DNA of 64,000 nt from Ilumatobacteraceae bacterium. Lineage in GTDB: Bacteria > Actinomycetota > Acidimicrobiia > Acidimicrobiales > Ilumatobacteraceae. The stretch spans positions 1 through 64,000 of the forward strand of contig JABSQH010000091.1 of NCBI GenBank assembly GCA_013213745.1, written 5' to 3'. The notes under the pieces were generated by a model. That model did no database searches and was not told the DNA's origin. It was given only the letters and a program-made list of their open reading frames with translations. The position numbers were made by a program, and so were the translations under genes. The number at the start of each line of letters is the position of its first letter. Position 1 is the first letter of the stretch. Below are positions 44,820 through 55,340 of the stretch, one piece after another.

Positions 44820-45679
44820 TCCGCCGCCCTGCGGACCCGCGCAACAACATCGGAGACGAGTTCGACGGTGAGTGCCGCGAACTCCTCAGGCTGTTCCCAT
44901 GGCGCCAGGTGATCAGCCGCGATTTCACGGACCTCGGCGCCGAGGGCCGCAGCGAGCGCTCGCTGCTTCTGTGGTTTGACCAGCCGGTCACCGGTGGTGA
45001 TCATCATTGCGGCAGGCACGTCGAGGGTTCCCGCCCACGAACGGGCGTCGTACGTTGACAGTGCCGTGCCCGCCTGGATGACCGCTGTCGGGAAGTTTCG
45101 TCGGGTCTCGGCGGTGATCCACGTGCGGTACGCCGCGAGCGGATGGGTATCGGGAATCAAAGTCGGAAGTCCGCGGGAGATGTAGCGGGCATAGAACCGC
45201 GACCGCATGCCGGTGCCGGCGAGTGGGAGAAGTTTCCACATCAGCCGTTCGCGACGCGTCGCTCGCCATTCAAGCGCGGTCGCCTGCGGGACCAGGCCGA
45301 CGACAAGATCTCCATGTCGCTGGGCCAGCAACATCGACACCGGTCCACCCATCGAGTAGCCGATGGCGATGGTCTGCTCGACACCGAGCTGTCGGGCGAC
45401 CGCGGCGGCGTCGTCGGCCACGTCTTCCAGTGTGAACGGCTCGACAGTTCGCAGCCCACGGCCATGACCGCGGTGATCGAGAGCGATGAACGACCACTGC
45501 TCGGCGAGCTCGCGATACGCGCTGAAGAACTGCAGGTCGGCCGATGCGGTCCACCCATGGAGCAGCAGCAGCGTCGGGCGACTGGGGTCGGGGTGCTGGT
45601 GGCGGCGAACGAAGAACTCGCCGCGCCCGTTCACGCGCACGATCTCAGCGGGCGGAAGCCAAGGCAACTCGAGGATCAC
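44789..45679 (-). CDS. Alpha/beta hydrolase
   Basis: The 296-residue serine hydrolase has the oxyanion motif LLLLHGWTASADL, nucleophile elbow GYSMGGP, a LALDHRGHGRG-type strand turn and a likely acid/His pair in TTGDRLVKPQKQ and ADHLAPWEQPEEF. It is cytosolic with no signal peptide. The GTG at 45679 starts the first strand (VVILELPWLPP). The substrate is unknown. It is 13 nt downstream of the dehydrogenase-like gene. Confidence 0.8.
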   Translation of the reverse strand: MILELPWLPPAEIVRVNGRGEFFVRRHQHPDPSRPTLLLLHGWTASADLQFFSAYRELAEQWSFIALDHRGHGRGLRTVEPFTLEDVADDAAAVARQLGVEQTIAIGYSMGGPVSMLLAQRHGDLVVGLVPQATALEWRATRRERLMWKLLPLAGTGMRSRFYARYISRGLPTLIPDTHPLAAYRTWITAETRRNFPTAVIQAGTALSTYDARSWAGTLDVPAAMMITTGDRLVKPQKQRALAAALGAEVREIAADHLAPWEQPEEFAALTVELVSDVVARVRRAADQGSAEFASA

Positions 45680-45692
45680 GACACCGAGCCTG

Positions 45693-46646
45693 TCACACTT
45701 CGACGCCGCTGGCTGTGGGGATGCCGGTGAACTCTTGAATACGTACGCCGAGGTGCTCGATGCGATGCAGCAACCCCGGCGTGTCGAGCCGCGGATCGCC
45801 GGCGCACACCACGCCCGTCGGCGTCCCACCATCGACGATGGGGGGAACGACGGCGGTGGCGGTCGCGGCGGCGGTGGTGCCGACCTGTTCGGCCAGCCCG
45901 ACGACGAGGGCGACCCGCTCGCCCGCCGAGTCGGCGCCGCGCACTTCCACGCGCAGGGCGCCGACGCCGCCTTCGGGGTGCGGCGGACGGAGCATGGGGA
46001 GCCATGCGGTGAATCGATCGCGACGCGTGGCCGACACACGCGCGCTGATGCGGGCAACTCCGGGAAAGACGTCGCGCAACAACAACGGCGAGGCGAGCTC
46101 AGCGCGATAGCAGTCGTACGCTCCAACGGGTTCGGGAAACCAACAGAGTTCGCGGCCCGATCCCGAAGGACGGCGGATCCACATACCGTCGTGTAACCCG
46201 ATGCCGGTGCCGGACAGCGCGTCGTGGTGCTGCCGAGCACACGCCGGACCAGCGGTGCCGTGCATGGCGATGTGGATCTCATCGCAGACCGCCAGCTGGT
46301 CGGCAAGGTGACGCGCCAGCAGACCGGACAGTCCCGGGGCCATTCCTGCTCCGACAAACAGCGTGGCGCCGCTGGCATGGGCGCGATCGTCGAGTTGGAG
46401 CAGGTCGCTGACGTCATCGAGGTCGTCGCTCACCGAGACGACATGGGTGCCGGCAGACACGAGTCGCTCGGCAAGCGGCGCGTGCGGCGCGGGTGAGGCG
46501 AGAAGGACGATCTCGCTGTTGTCGAGGCCACGCTCGCTCAGGCGCGGATCGACGTCGACGATGTGCGCATCCGGGAGGACGAACGACAGCCGTTGGCGGA
46601 TCCGCCGCCCGACGACGCCCCCACCCACAAGAGCCACCGTGGTCAT
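45693..46646 (-). CDS. Saccharopine dehydrogenase-like NAD(P)-binding protein
   Basis: The 317-residue protein has an N-terminal Rossmann fold (VALVGGGVVGRRIRQRL, then IVDVDPRLSERG), a strand ending in IVLLASPAPHAPLAERLV and GATLFVGAGMAPGLSGLLARH, as in saccharopine dehydrogenase-like oxidoreductases. These reduce or oxidise an amino or keto group of an amino-acid-like substrate. The ATG at 46646 overlaps the stop of a tiny upstream gene (ATGA). Confidence 0.8.
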   Translation of the reverse strand: MTTVALVGGGVVGRRIRQRLSFVLPDAHIVDVDPRLSERGLDNSEIVLLASPAPHAPLAERLVSAGTHVVSVSDDLDDVSDLLQLDDRAHASGATLFVGAGMAPGLSGLLARHLADQLAVCDEIHIAMHGTAGPACARQHHDALSGTGIGLHDGMWIRRPSGSGRELCWFPEPVGAYDCYRAELASPLLLRDVFPGVARISARVSATRRDRFTAWLPMLRPPHPEGGVGALRVEVRGADSAGERVALVVGLAEQVGTTAAATATAVVPPIVDGGTPTGVVCAGDPRLDTPGLLHRIEHLGVRIQEFTGIPTASGVEV

Positions 46647-46780
46647 CGGTTGTCCGGCAGATCGAGCGGGCGCCATCCGCCGTGTTGGGGTGGAGTGCCT
46701 CCGGTTCCGCGGACTCGCAACGCCGACCCGAGTATTGCGGCAAAAGTCAAAGCGGCGAGGGCCCGACGGACGATCTTCAT
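46643..46780 (-). CDS. 45-residue putative membrane peptide
   Basis: The short gene begins with ATG at 46780 and ends in an ATGA overlap with the dehydrogenase-like gene. It encodes MKIVRRALAALTFAAILGSA and then a Gly/Pro-rich tail: a basic start, one hydrophobic segment and a periplasmic end. The coupled overlap and a TAGCGT hexamer 9 nt upstream argue that it is translated. It may anchor or accompany the enzyme; function unknown. Confidence 0.5.
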   Translation of the reverse strand: MKIVRRALAALTFAAILGSALRVRGTGGTPPQHGGWRPLDLPDNR

Positions 46781-46884
46781 CGCTCGCCAACGCTAGTGGC
46801 TCCCACCTGCGCAGCGTCGTGAATCGGTCACCCTCAGGAGTCGACGAATACTGACCAAACCGGGATGCCGCACCGGCTCCGTCG

Positions 46885-47522
46885 TCAGTCGATCCTGAGA
46901 GTGAACACGTGGTGGTCCCAGTCGGTTGAAGCGGCCGTCCCACACTCTTCGGACTCGATCTCGCCAAAGGGCTCGACGAGGCTCCGATTGTGTTCGAACG
47001 AGCGCAGATCGAACGAGCGCAGATCGAACGGACGCGACCGCCCGATCGATTGGAAGTCACTCACCAGCTGCTCCTCGCGTTCGTGTCCCCACTGGGCCAG
47101 CAGGCACGGCGCGCCAGGAACGAGCACCCGAGTGAGCTCGGCGATGGCCGCACCGCGGTGGTGTCGTCGAGATGCAACAACGTACTCATCGACCATCCCG
47201 CATCGAACGAGCCGGTCCGCAACGCCAGCGCGGGAGCGCTGGCCTGCGTGAAGTCGAACCCACGAGCGCGTGATCGGCGACCGTTCTCGTGAGCCAGGTC
47301 GATGGCGAGATAGCCGAAACCAGCGTCGACGAATCCCGATCCGTCCTGTGCCGGACCGGCACCGACGTCGAGCACCGACGTACGGTTTTCGGCATCGCGC
47401 GTGGCGATGAACCGGGCACGGAGCTCGATCCGCCGATCCGAGAGCGCACCGCGTCGTCCGAGCTCGGCTTCACGTTCGTCGTACGCACGCAACATCACGA
47501 TGTCGGTAAACACGGACCACAC
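46885..47522 (-). pseudogene. SAM-dependent methyltransferase gene with one frameshift
   Basis: The first frame (start GTG 47522) gives the SAM-binding motif VLDVGAGPAQDGSGFVDAGF, YLAIDLA and FDAGWSMSTLLHLDDT. The second frame continues with AAIAELTRVLVPGAPCLLAQ and ends DHHVFTLRID at 46885. The switch lies near 47160-47170 and needs a one-base change; the two halves join at the expected helix of class I methyltransferases. A 15-bp tandem duplication lies in the 3' part. A sequence error is possible. Confidence 0.6.
46996..47030. repeat. 15-bp in-frame tandem duplication
   Basis: The unit GAACGAGCGCAGATC occurs twice in tandem with a partial third copy (GAACG), duplicating the residues FDLRS in the broken methyltransferase gene. 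Confidence 0.7.
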
Positions 47523-47587
47523 CGAGGGGACACGCCACCAGCGAGTATCCGCTGCTCGGCGGACGGACCCGACGCAGGTGTTGCTGG

Positions 47588-47661
47588 TGGGGCTACCTGG
47601 AATCGAACCAGGGACCTCATCCTTATCAGGGATGCGCTCTAACCGACTGAGCTATAGCCCC
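47588..47661 (-). tRNA. tRNA-Ile (anticodon GAT)
   Basis: The 74-nt cloverleaf has a perfect acceptor stem GGGGCTA/TAGCCCC. The anticodon stem CATCC/GGATG encloses CTGATAA (anticodon GAT), and the T-arm is CCTGG-TTCGATT-CCAGG. The discriminator is A and CCA is not encoded. It follows gyrA and the DUF3566 gene on the same strand, matching the mycobacterial gyrA-Rv0007-ileT order. Confidence 0.97.
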
Positions 47662-47734
47662 AGCGAGCATGAGAGGCTAGCGGCACTCGTCACCAGAACG
47701 ACAGTGTGGGAAATGACAGAGCAGGCGCCGTTCG

Positions 47735-48835
47735 TCAGAACGGCAGGCCCTTGCTCTCGTCGTCGACGACCGCTTCGCGGATCATCGGCCCCGACTCATC
47801 ATCGTGCACCACGGCGGGGACGACCGGCTCGGGGCGACGGACGACGAAGCGGCGCATCGGCGACGTGCGGGTCTCGACGACCTCTTCTTCGAGAACGGTG
47901 AAGCGCATGCCCCCGACGAGGTCGGTGATGAGGTTGAACAGCGTGGCGGCGAGCACAGCGAGTCCGGTGAACCCGATCACCAGGAACAGTCCACCGATCC
48001 ACGCCGAGTGGTAGATCTCACCGCCGTTGAACTCGAAGCTGTCCCAGCCGAACGATTCGAAGAAGCGCTCGACGTTGTCGACCGTGCCAGTGGCATTGGC
48101 CACGTTCCACAACAGCACACCAGCGGTGAGCAGAATCACGTAGAGAACGAGGTTGGCCACAACGGCGATCTTGAAGACACTCCACGGGTCGACGTGGCGT
48201 ACGACGCGGGTGACCCTGCGCACACGCGGCTTGCGTCCGAGGATGCGCGGCGGGCTCGTCGGGATCGGCACGGGTGCCGGGTCGAAGTCGAACGCCCGCT
48301 TCGGCCGACGACGGCTCGCCGTCGTGTCATCTTGGGGCGCCATCTCCACCGTCGGGCCATCGATGTCGGCCTTGCGCAGCTCTTCGAGGATGTCGTCGGA
48401 AACAGGCTCGCCGACACTCTCTCGGGCATTGAGGTCGTCACGGCCCTCGACATCGTCCACGACCGTGTCGACGACGTCCGTCTCGGCCAGCTCGGGCTCG
48501 ACCGCCTCGTCGTCGGTGTCCGTGTCGGCCGGCTCGCTAGCGACCTCGGTGTCGACAGCATCCACCACTTCGGTCTCGACGTTGTCCGGCTCGAGTTCGT
48601 CGGCGTCATCGACATCGTCAATGTCGGGCGAGGTGTCGACGAGCAGATCGACGAGCTCGTCGGACGGGTCGTGTCCGTTCTCGACGATCACCAGCTCCTC
48701 GCTGAGATCGTCGACGCCGTTTCCGTTTTCGTGAGCACCGTCATCGAGCGCGTCGTCAACCGACTCGGTGTCGCGCTCATCGAGAGCGCGCTCGGTCTTG
48801 CTCACCCGCGACAGTGTATGCACGCTCAATGTCAA
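47735..48835 (-). CDS. DUF3566 membrane protein (Rv0007-like)
   Basis: The 366-residue protein has a long acidic, probably disordered N-terminal part (about residues 20-170) and then the DUF3566 core. The core has a first membrane helix in SVFKIAVVANLVLYVILLTA and a second in GLFLVIGFTGLAVLAATLFN, separated by an outer loop and ending in LITDLVGGMRFTVLEEE. The family always sits after gyrA in Actinobacteria; its role is unknown. The TTG at 48835 overlaps the preceding TGA (TTGA); a GTG at 48805 is an alternative start. Confidence 0.85.
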   Translation of the reverse strand: MTLSVHTLSRVSKTERALDERDTESVDDALDDGAHENGNGVDDLSEELVIVENGHDPSDELVDLLVDTSPDIDDVDDADELEPDNVETEVVDAVDTEVASEPADTDTDDEAVEPELAETDVVDTVVDDVEGRDDLNARESVGEPVSDDILEELRKADIDGPTVEMAPQDDTTASRRRPKRAFDFDPAPVPIPTSPPRILGRKPRVRRVTRVVRHVDPWSVFKIAVVANLVLYVILLTAGVLLWNVANATGTVDNVERFFESFGWDSFEFNGGEIYHSAWIGGLFLVIGFTGLAVLAATLFNLITDLVGGMRFTVLEEEVVETRTSPMRRFVVRRPEPVVPAVVHDDESGPMIREAVVDDESKGLPF

Positions 48836-49194
48836 GGCGCAGCCACGTGTGCCGACACCCTCCCTGCACCATCGAGACGGTTCGTCGCCCGTGCCGACGC
48901 ACGTTCACCGTCATAGCCCACGTCGACGAGCACTTCAATCGCACCAGGCGGCCCATTCGCCCGCCACGTCACGATGACCGCGCCGTGTTCACCAGCGATT
49001 CGTTCCGCCATCGCCCGACCGTGCGTCACCCCGGCCAAGGCAACGGCGTCCGCCACGGTCTGCGCCCGTGTGCGGTCGACGACGGAGCCACCAAGTCGAG
49101 CGGCGGCCAGCACGATGAGCGCGGTGAACACTGCCACCGCTGTCAACATCGTTGCCGCCGCCTGGCCGCGATCACGGCCAACGACGACATGCAC
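48832..49194 (-). CDS. TadE/TadG-like small membrane protein
   Basis: The 120-residue protein has a short basic start, one N-terminal hydrophobic helix (AAATMLTAVAVFTALIVLAA) and then RTRAQTVADAVALAGV, the pattern of TadE/Rv3655c-like pseudopilin-type proteins. The remaining C-terminal part is short and unclassified. It starts 3 nt after the gyrA stop and overlaps the DUF3566 start, so it is in the gyrase operon. Such genes normally sit in tad pilus loci, making this location unusual. Confidence 0.65.
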   Translation of the reverse strand: MHVVVGRDRGQAAATMLTAVAVFTALIVLAAARLGGSVVDRTRAQTVADAVALAGVTHGRAMAERIAGEHGAVIVTWRANGPPGAIEVLVDVGYDGERASARATNRLDGAGRVSAHVAAP

Positions 49195-49197
49195 GGG

Positions 49198-51648
49198 TCA
49201 GCTGTCGGTTGCCAGGATCGGCGCCACCGAGCCGACGGCGTCGCCGTCGTCGATGTTCATCACCCGGACACCGGTCGCATCGCGACCTTGCGAGGAGATG
49301 TCGCGAACACTGAGGCGGATCGTGATGCCGTTGGTCGACACGGCGACGATCTCGTCGTCGAGACCGACCATGAACGCGGCGACGACGGTGCCCTTCTTGC
49401 CCGTCAGCTTGATGCCGCGCACACCTTGGCCACCGCGGCCTTGGGTGTTGAACTTGTCGAGCTGGGTCCGCTTTCCGAACCCGCCCTCGGTCACGATCAG
49501 AATCGCGGTGTCGTCGCGGGCGACATCGACCGACACCACACGATCGTCGACCGACTTCAACTTCATCCCGCGGACACCGCCAGCGGTGCGGCCCATTGCG
49601 CGCACGTCGTTCTCGTGGAAGCGAATGGTCATGCCGTTGCGGCTGACCATGAAGATGTCGTCGTCGCCGCCGGTTTCGATGACTCGCACGAGCTCGTCGT
49701 CGTCGCGCAAGTTGATGGCGATCAGGCCGTCGCGACGACTCGAGTCGTATGCGTCGAAGGCCGTCTTCTTGACGGTGCCGTTCTTGGTGGCGAAGAACAG
49801 ATATCGCTCGCCGGCGAAATCGCGCGTGTCGATGATCGCCTGAATGTGCTCGTCGGGTTGCAACGGCAACAGGTTGACGATCGGCATGCCCTTGGCGGTG
49901 CGTTCGCGCTCGGGGATGTCAAGCGCGCGGAGGCGATACACCTTCCCTCGGTTGGAGAAGAACAACAGGTGGGCGTGAGCCGTGGTGAAGATCACGTGGC
50001 GCACGATGTCGTCAACTTTCAGCTTGCCGCCCGACACACCGCGACCGCCGCGCCCCTGTGTCTTGAACGATCCGGCCGGGACAGCCTTCACGTATTGCGC
50101 TTCGGTCATCACAATCACGAGTTCTTTGTCGTCGACGAGATCCTCGATCGACATCTCGCCGTCGTCGTAGGTGATCTGACAGACGCGCGACGTGGCGAAC
50201 TCCTCTTTGATCGCCGTGAGCTCCTCGACGATCACCGAGTTGAGTCGGTCGGGGTTGTCGAGAATGTCCTGGAGGTCGACGATGCTGGCCTGCACATCTT
50301 CGAGTTCGGACTCGAGGTCGATACGCGACAGCCGTGTGAGCTGGCGCAGCTGCATGTCGAGGATGTCGTTGGCCTGCACCTCGGTGAACTCGAACGGCAC
50401 CGCCATCAATCCCTCGCGGGCAGCGGCAGCGTCCTCGCTCGAACGAATGAGCGCGATCACCTCGTCGATGACGTTGAGCGCCTTAATGCGCCCTTCGAGG
50501 ATGTGCTCGCGACGGCGGGCCTTGTCGAGACGGAACTGCGAGCGGCGGGTGATGACATCGACCTGGTGCGCCACGTAGGCCACCAAGGCATCACGCAGGT
50601 TGACCTGGCGCGGGACCCCATCGACGAGGGCGACCATGTTGATCGAGAACGTCGACTGCAACTGGGTGAGCTTGAACAGGTTGTTCATCACGACGTTGGC
50701 GTTGGCGTCGCGCTTGAGCGTGATGATCAGGTTCGTGTCGCCGCCGGACGAGGCGTCGTTGACGTCGGCGATGCCGTCGAGGTCACCGGCGTCGACGAGG
50801 TCTTGAATGCGCGAAGCGATCGCCGAGCAGCTCGTTTGGTACGGCAGCTGGGTGACGACGATCTCCATGCGACCGTTCTTGCCCTCTTCGATCGATGCGC
50901 TGGCGCGCATCTTCACCGAACCGCGGCCGGTGCGGTAGGCGTCGATGATGCCGGCGCGACCGAGAATGCTCGCCCCGGTCGGGAAGTCCGGGCCCTTGAC
51001 GTGTTCCATCAGGTCGTCGGGGCTGGCGTCGGGGTTGGCGATCAGGTGCACGACGGCGTCGATCACTTCACCGAGGTTGTGCGGCGGAATGTTCGTCGCC
51101 ATGCCGACGGCGATGCCCTGACTGCCGTTGACCAGCAGGTTCGGGAACCGCGCCGGCAGCACGACCGGCTCCTCGGTGGTGCCGTCGTAGTTCGGCACCA
51201 TGTCGACGGTGTCTTCGTCGATGTCGGCGAGGAGCTGCATCGCCAACGGGTCGAGACGACACTCGGTGTAACGCGACGCGGCGGGGCCGAAGTCGGGGCT
51301 CCCGTAGTTGCCGTGGAAGTCGATCAGTGGATGGCGCAGCGAGAACGGCTGGGCCATCCGCACCAGGGCGTCGTAGATCGCCGAGTCGCCGTGGGGGTGG
51401 AACCGAGCCATCGTGTCGCCCGACACGCGGGCACACTTGACGTGACCGCGATCAGGGCGGAAGCCCTGCTCTTCCATGTCCCAGATGATCCGGCGGTGCA
51501 CCGGCTTGAGGCCGTCGCGCACGTCCGGCAGGGCCCGCGACATGATGACCGACATCGCGTAGTCGAGGAACGAGTTCTCCATCTCGTCGTGCAACGAGAT
51601 GGGTTGGATCGGGTCATCGGGCGGCAACGTATCGTCGGTGTCAGTCAT
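49198..51648 (-). CDS. gyrA: DNA gyrase subunit A
   Basis: The 816-residue subunit breaks and rejoins DNA during negative supercoiling, working with GyrB. The breakage domain begins with [17 protein letters not shown], has the quinolone-determining region [19 protein letters not shown] (Ser and Asp as in E. coli, not the Ala of mycobacteria) and the catalytic Tyr in AASRYTE. The C-terminal DNA-wrapping propeller carries the GyrA box as [19 protein letters not shown] ribosome site precedes the ATG. The gene lies 70 bp after gyrB. Confidence 0.97.
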   Translation of the reverse strand: MTDTDDTLPPDDPIQPISLHDEMENSFLDYAMSVIMSRALPDVRDGLKPVHRRIIWDMEEQGFRPDRGHVKCARVSGDTMARFHPHGDSAIYDALVRMAQPFSLRHPLIDFHGNYGSPDFGPAASRYTECRLDPLAMQLLADIDEDTVDMVPNYDGTTEEPVVLPARFPNLLVNGSQGIAVGMATNIPPHNLGEVIDAVVHLIANPDASPDDLMEHVKGPDFPTGASILGRAGIIDAYRTGRGSVKMRASASIEEGKNGRMEIVVTQLPYQTSCSAIASRIQDLVDAGDLDGIADVNDASSGGDTNLIITLKRDANANVVMNNLFKLTQLQSTFSINMVALVDGVPRQVNLRDALVAYVAHQVDVITRRSQFRLDKARRREHILEGRIKALNVIDEVIALIRSSEDAAAAREGLMAVPFEFTEVQANDILDMQLRQLTRLSRIDLESELEDVQASIVDLQDILDNPDRLNSVIVEELTAIKEEFATSRVCQITYDDGEMSIEDLVDDKELVIVMTEAQYVKAVPAGSFKTQGRGGRGVSGGKLKVDDIVRHVIFTTAHAHLLFFSNRGKVYRLRALDIPERERTAKGMPIVNLLPLQPDEHIQAIIDTRDFAGERYLFFATKNGTVKKTAFDAYDSSRRDGLIAINLRDDDELVRVIETGGDDDIFMVSRNGMTIRFHENDVRAMGRTAGGVRGMKLKSVDDRVVSVDVARDDTAILIVTEGGFGKRTQLDKFNTQGRGGQGVRGIKLTGKKGTVVAAFMVGLDDEIVAVSTNGITIRLSVRDISSQGRDATGVRVMNIDDGDAVGSVAPILATDS

Positions 51649-51718
51649 GGTCTCTCCGGGGTGACGTATCGAAAGGTTCGTCGGGGATGCGCTGGCATCC
51701 GAGCTCGGCGCTCACGGA

Positions 51719-53689
<1,971 letters not shown>

Positions 53690-53836
53690 GCAGTACCTCT
53701 TGTCTGGCGTTCCACGCAGAACGGGTGCGCGGAACTGGTTGTCGGGGCGAGCGACCGGGTCCATTCACGGACGCAACAGGGGCTCGCGAAGTGCTCTCCA
53801 GTCTACCAACACAGAGGCCGCAGCAGAGGGACGCTC

Positions 53837-53854
53837 AGGCCCGTTGAGGGGCCT
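53837..53854. terminator. Hairpin between the DUF721 gene and gyrB
   Basis: Perfect 6-bp arms AGGCCC/GGGCCT with a GTTGAG loop lie about 35 nt after the DUF721 stop (reading on the minus strand). There is no U-tract. It may separate the dnaN-recF unit from gyrB. Confidence 0.3.
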
Positions 53855-53887
53855 CCGAGCGGCTCCGTTCGCGGGACGTGAGAGCGC

Positions 53888-54211
53888 TCAGCGGGGCCGC
53901 GCCACGCGTACGTCGACACGCTCGAGTTCGACGCCCGCAACGGTCCGCAATCGTTCGATGATCGTGGCGGTCAGGAACTTCACCTGCGTGGCCCACGATG
54001 GGTCCGAGGCTTCGACCACCAGCACGGTGCCATCGAGGCGCACCGGACGTACATGAGTAGCGATCGCTTCGCCGACAGCGTCGTCCCAGCGCCCGAACAC
54101 TCCACCGATTTGGGTGCGGCTGGTACCGCGCAAGGAGCGCATCACCGAGTCGAGCGACTGGGTGAGCGAAATCGGCTCCATCGAGGTCACGCTACCCGAG
54201 CGCCCAGACAC
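53888..54211 (-). CDS. DUF721 / DciA-like protein
   Basis: The 107-residue protein matches the short actinobacterial DUF721 (DciA-type) proteins found between recF and gyrB. DciA helps load the replicative helicase where DnaC/DnaI is absent. The fold is visible as FGRWDDAVGEAIATHVRPVR, then VLVVEASDPSWATQVKF. The GTG at 54211 has a TGAGG ribosome site; an ATG at 54181 (MEPISL) is an alternative. It follows recF by 31 nt on the same strand. Confidence 0.8.
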   Translation of the reverse strand: MSGRSGSVTSMEPISLTQSLDSVMRSLRGTSRTQIGGVFGRWDDAVGEAIATHVRPVRLDGTVLVVEASDPSWATQVKFLTATIIERLRTVAGVELERVDVRVARPR

Positions 54212-54242
54212 GCATCCTCAGAACCATGCCCAGCCGCGCACG

Positions 54243-55319
54243 TCACGCCAACTGGCCATCGACGATGCGCACCGTGTGGTCGACGCGACCGGGTACATCG
54301 GTGGCCGATGTGATTACTACCTGACCCGCCGGGAGATGATCGAGCAACGCACCAGCTCGACCTCGGTCGAGCTCGGACAACACGTCGTCGAGGACGAGCA
54401 CCGGCGCGGAATCAGTGCGCTCGGTCACCAACCGATGTGCAGCCAACCGTAAGGACAGGGCCAGTGTTCGTTGCTCACCTTGCGACGCGTGGGTCCGTGA
54501 TGGCATCTGATCGATCACCACGGTCAGATCGTCGCGATGTGGTCCGACACTGGTCACGCCACGACGCATGTCATGGTCACGAGCGTGGGCAAGCGCCGTC
54601 TCCAATCCGACATCACGCCACGGAGCGACATAGCCGAGCTCGATGTCGGTCGCCGTTCCGGCGAGATCGCGATAGGCCTGTTGAACCATCGGTCCGAGCC
54701 GATCGACCAGGGTCGCTCTGGCGTGGGCGAGGCGCCCGCCGACATCGGAAAGCTTGCTATCCCATACATCGAGCGTGATCCCCAGATCACCGTGATTCGT
54801 AGACGAACTCTTGGCGCTCTTCAATACGGTATTGCGTTGCTTGACGACTCGATCGACCTCGAGTCGAATCGCGTCATACTTCACCGCCAGCGCGACCAGT
54901 GTGTCGTCCAAGAAGCGACGTCGGTCGCCCGGACCGCCTTTGACGATCACCAAGTCATCGGGTGAAAAAACCGTCACCCTCATCGTGCCGAGCAGATCAC
55001 GGACCCGCGGGAGACGTTGCCGATTGACCTGTACCCGATTGCGACCACCGACGGTGAGCTCCGCCTCGATCAGCGACTGCCGGCCGTCGTCGTCGCGGAT
55101 CGTTGCTCGAATGACGCCGCGGTCGGCTCCGAGGCGCACCAGCGCGTCGCTCGGCACCCCGCGGAAGCTCGACAGGGTGGCCAGATACGCGAGCGCCTCG
55201 GCAAGGTTGGTCTTCCCGTGTCCGTTGTCGCCGAGCACCACCGTGGTCCCGGGTCGGAGTTCGAAAGTCGCCGTCTCGTAGTTCCGGATGTCGATCAGCT
55301 CGAGGTGTTCGACGATCAC
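54243..55319 (-). CDS. recF: DNA replication/repair protein RecF
   Basis: The 358-residue SMC-like ATPase loads RecA at gapped DNA. It has Walker A GDNGHGKTNLAEALA near residue 31, the RecF signature around SPDDLVIVKGGPGDRRRFLD, an ABC-type signature near THASQGEQRTLALSLRLA, and Walker B VLVLDDVLSELD. It starts with GTG 21 nt after the dnaN stop and is clearly in the same operon. Confidence 0.96.
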   Translation of the reverse strand: MIVEHLELIDIRNYETATFELRPGTTVVLGDNGHGKTNLAEALAYLATLSSFRGVPSDALVRLGADRGVIRATIRDDDGRQSLIEAELTVGGRNRVQVNRQRLPRVRDLLGTMRVTVFSPDDLVIVKGGPGDRRRFLDDTLVALAVKYDAIRLEVDRVVKQRNTVLKSAKSSSTNHGDLGITLDVWDSKLSDVGGRLAHARATLVDRLGPMVQQAYRDLAGTATDIELGYVAPWRDVGLETALAHARDHDMRRGVTSVGPHRDDLTVVIDQMPSRTHASQGEQRTLALSLRLAAHRLVTERTDSAPVLVLDDVLSELDRGRAGALLDHLPAGQVVITSATDVPGRVDHTVRIVDGQLA

Positions 55320-55340
55320 CGCTCGGCGTCCACGACGAGA

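Noticed and set aside
44789-46417. 542-codon minus-strand frame that would fuse the hydrolase with an upstream extension
   Set aside because: The extra part is a shadow of the saccharopine dehydrogenase-like gene in another frame; the hydrolase fold starts at the GTG at 45679.
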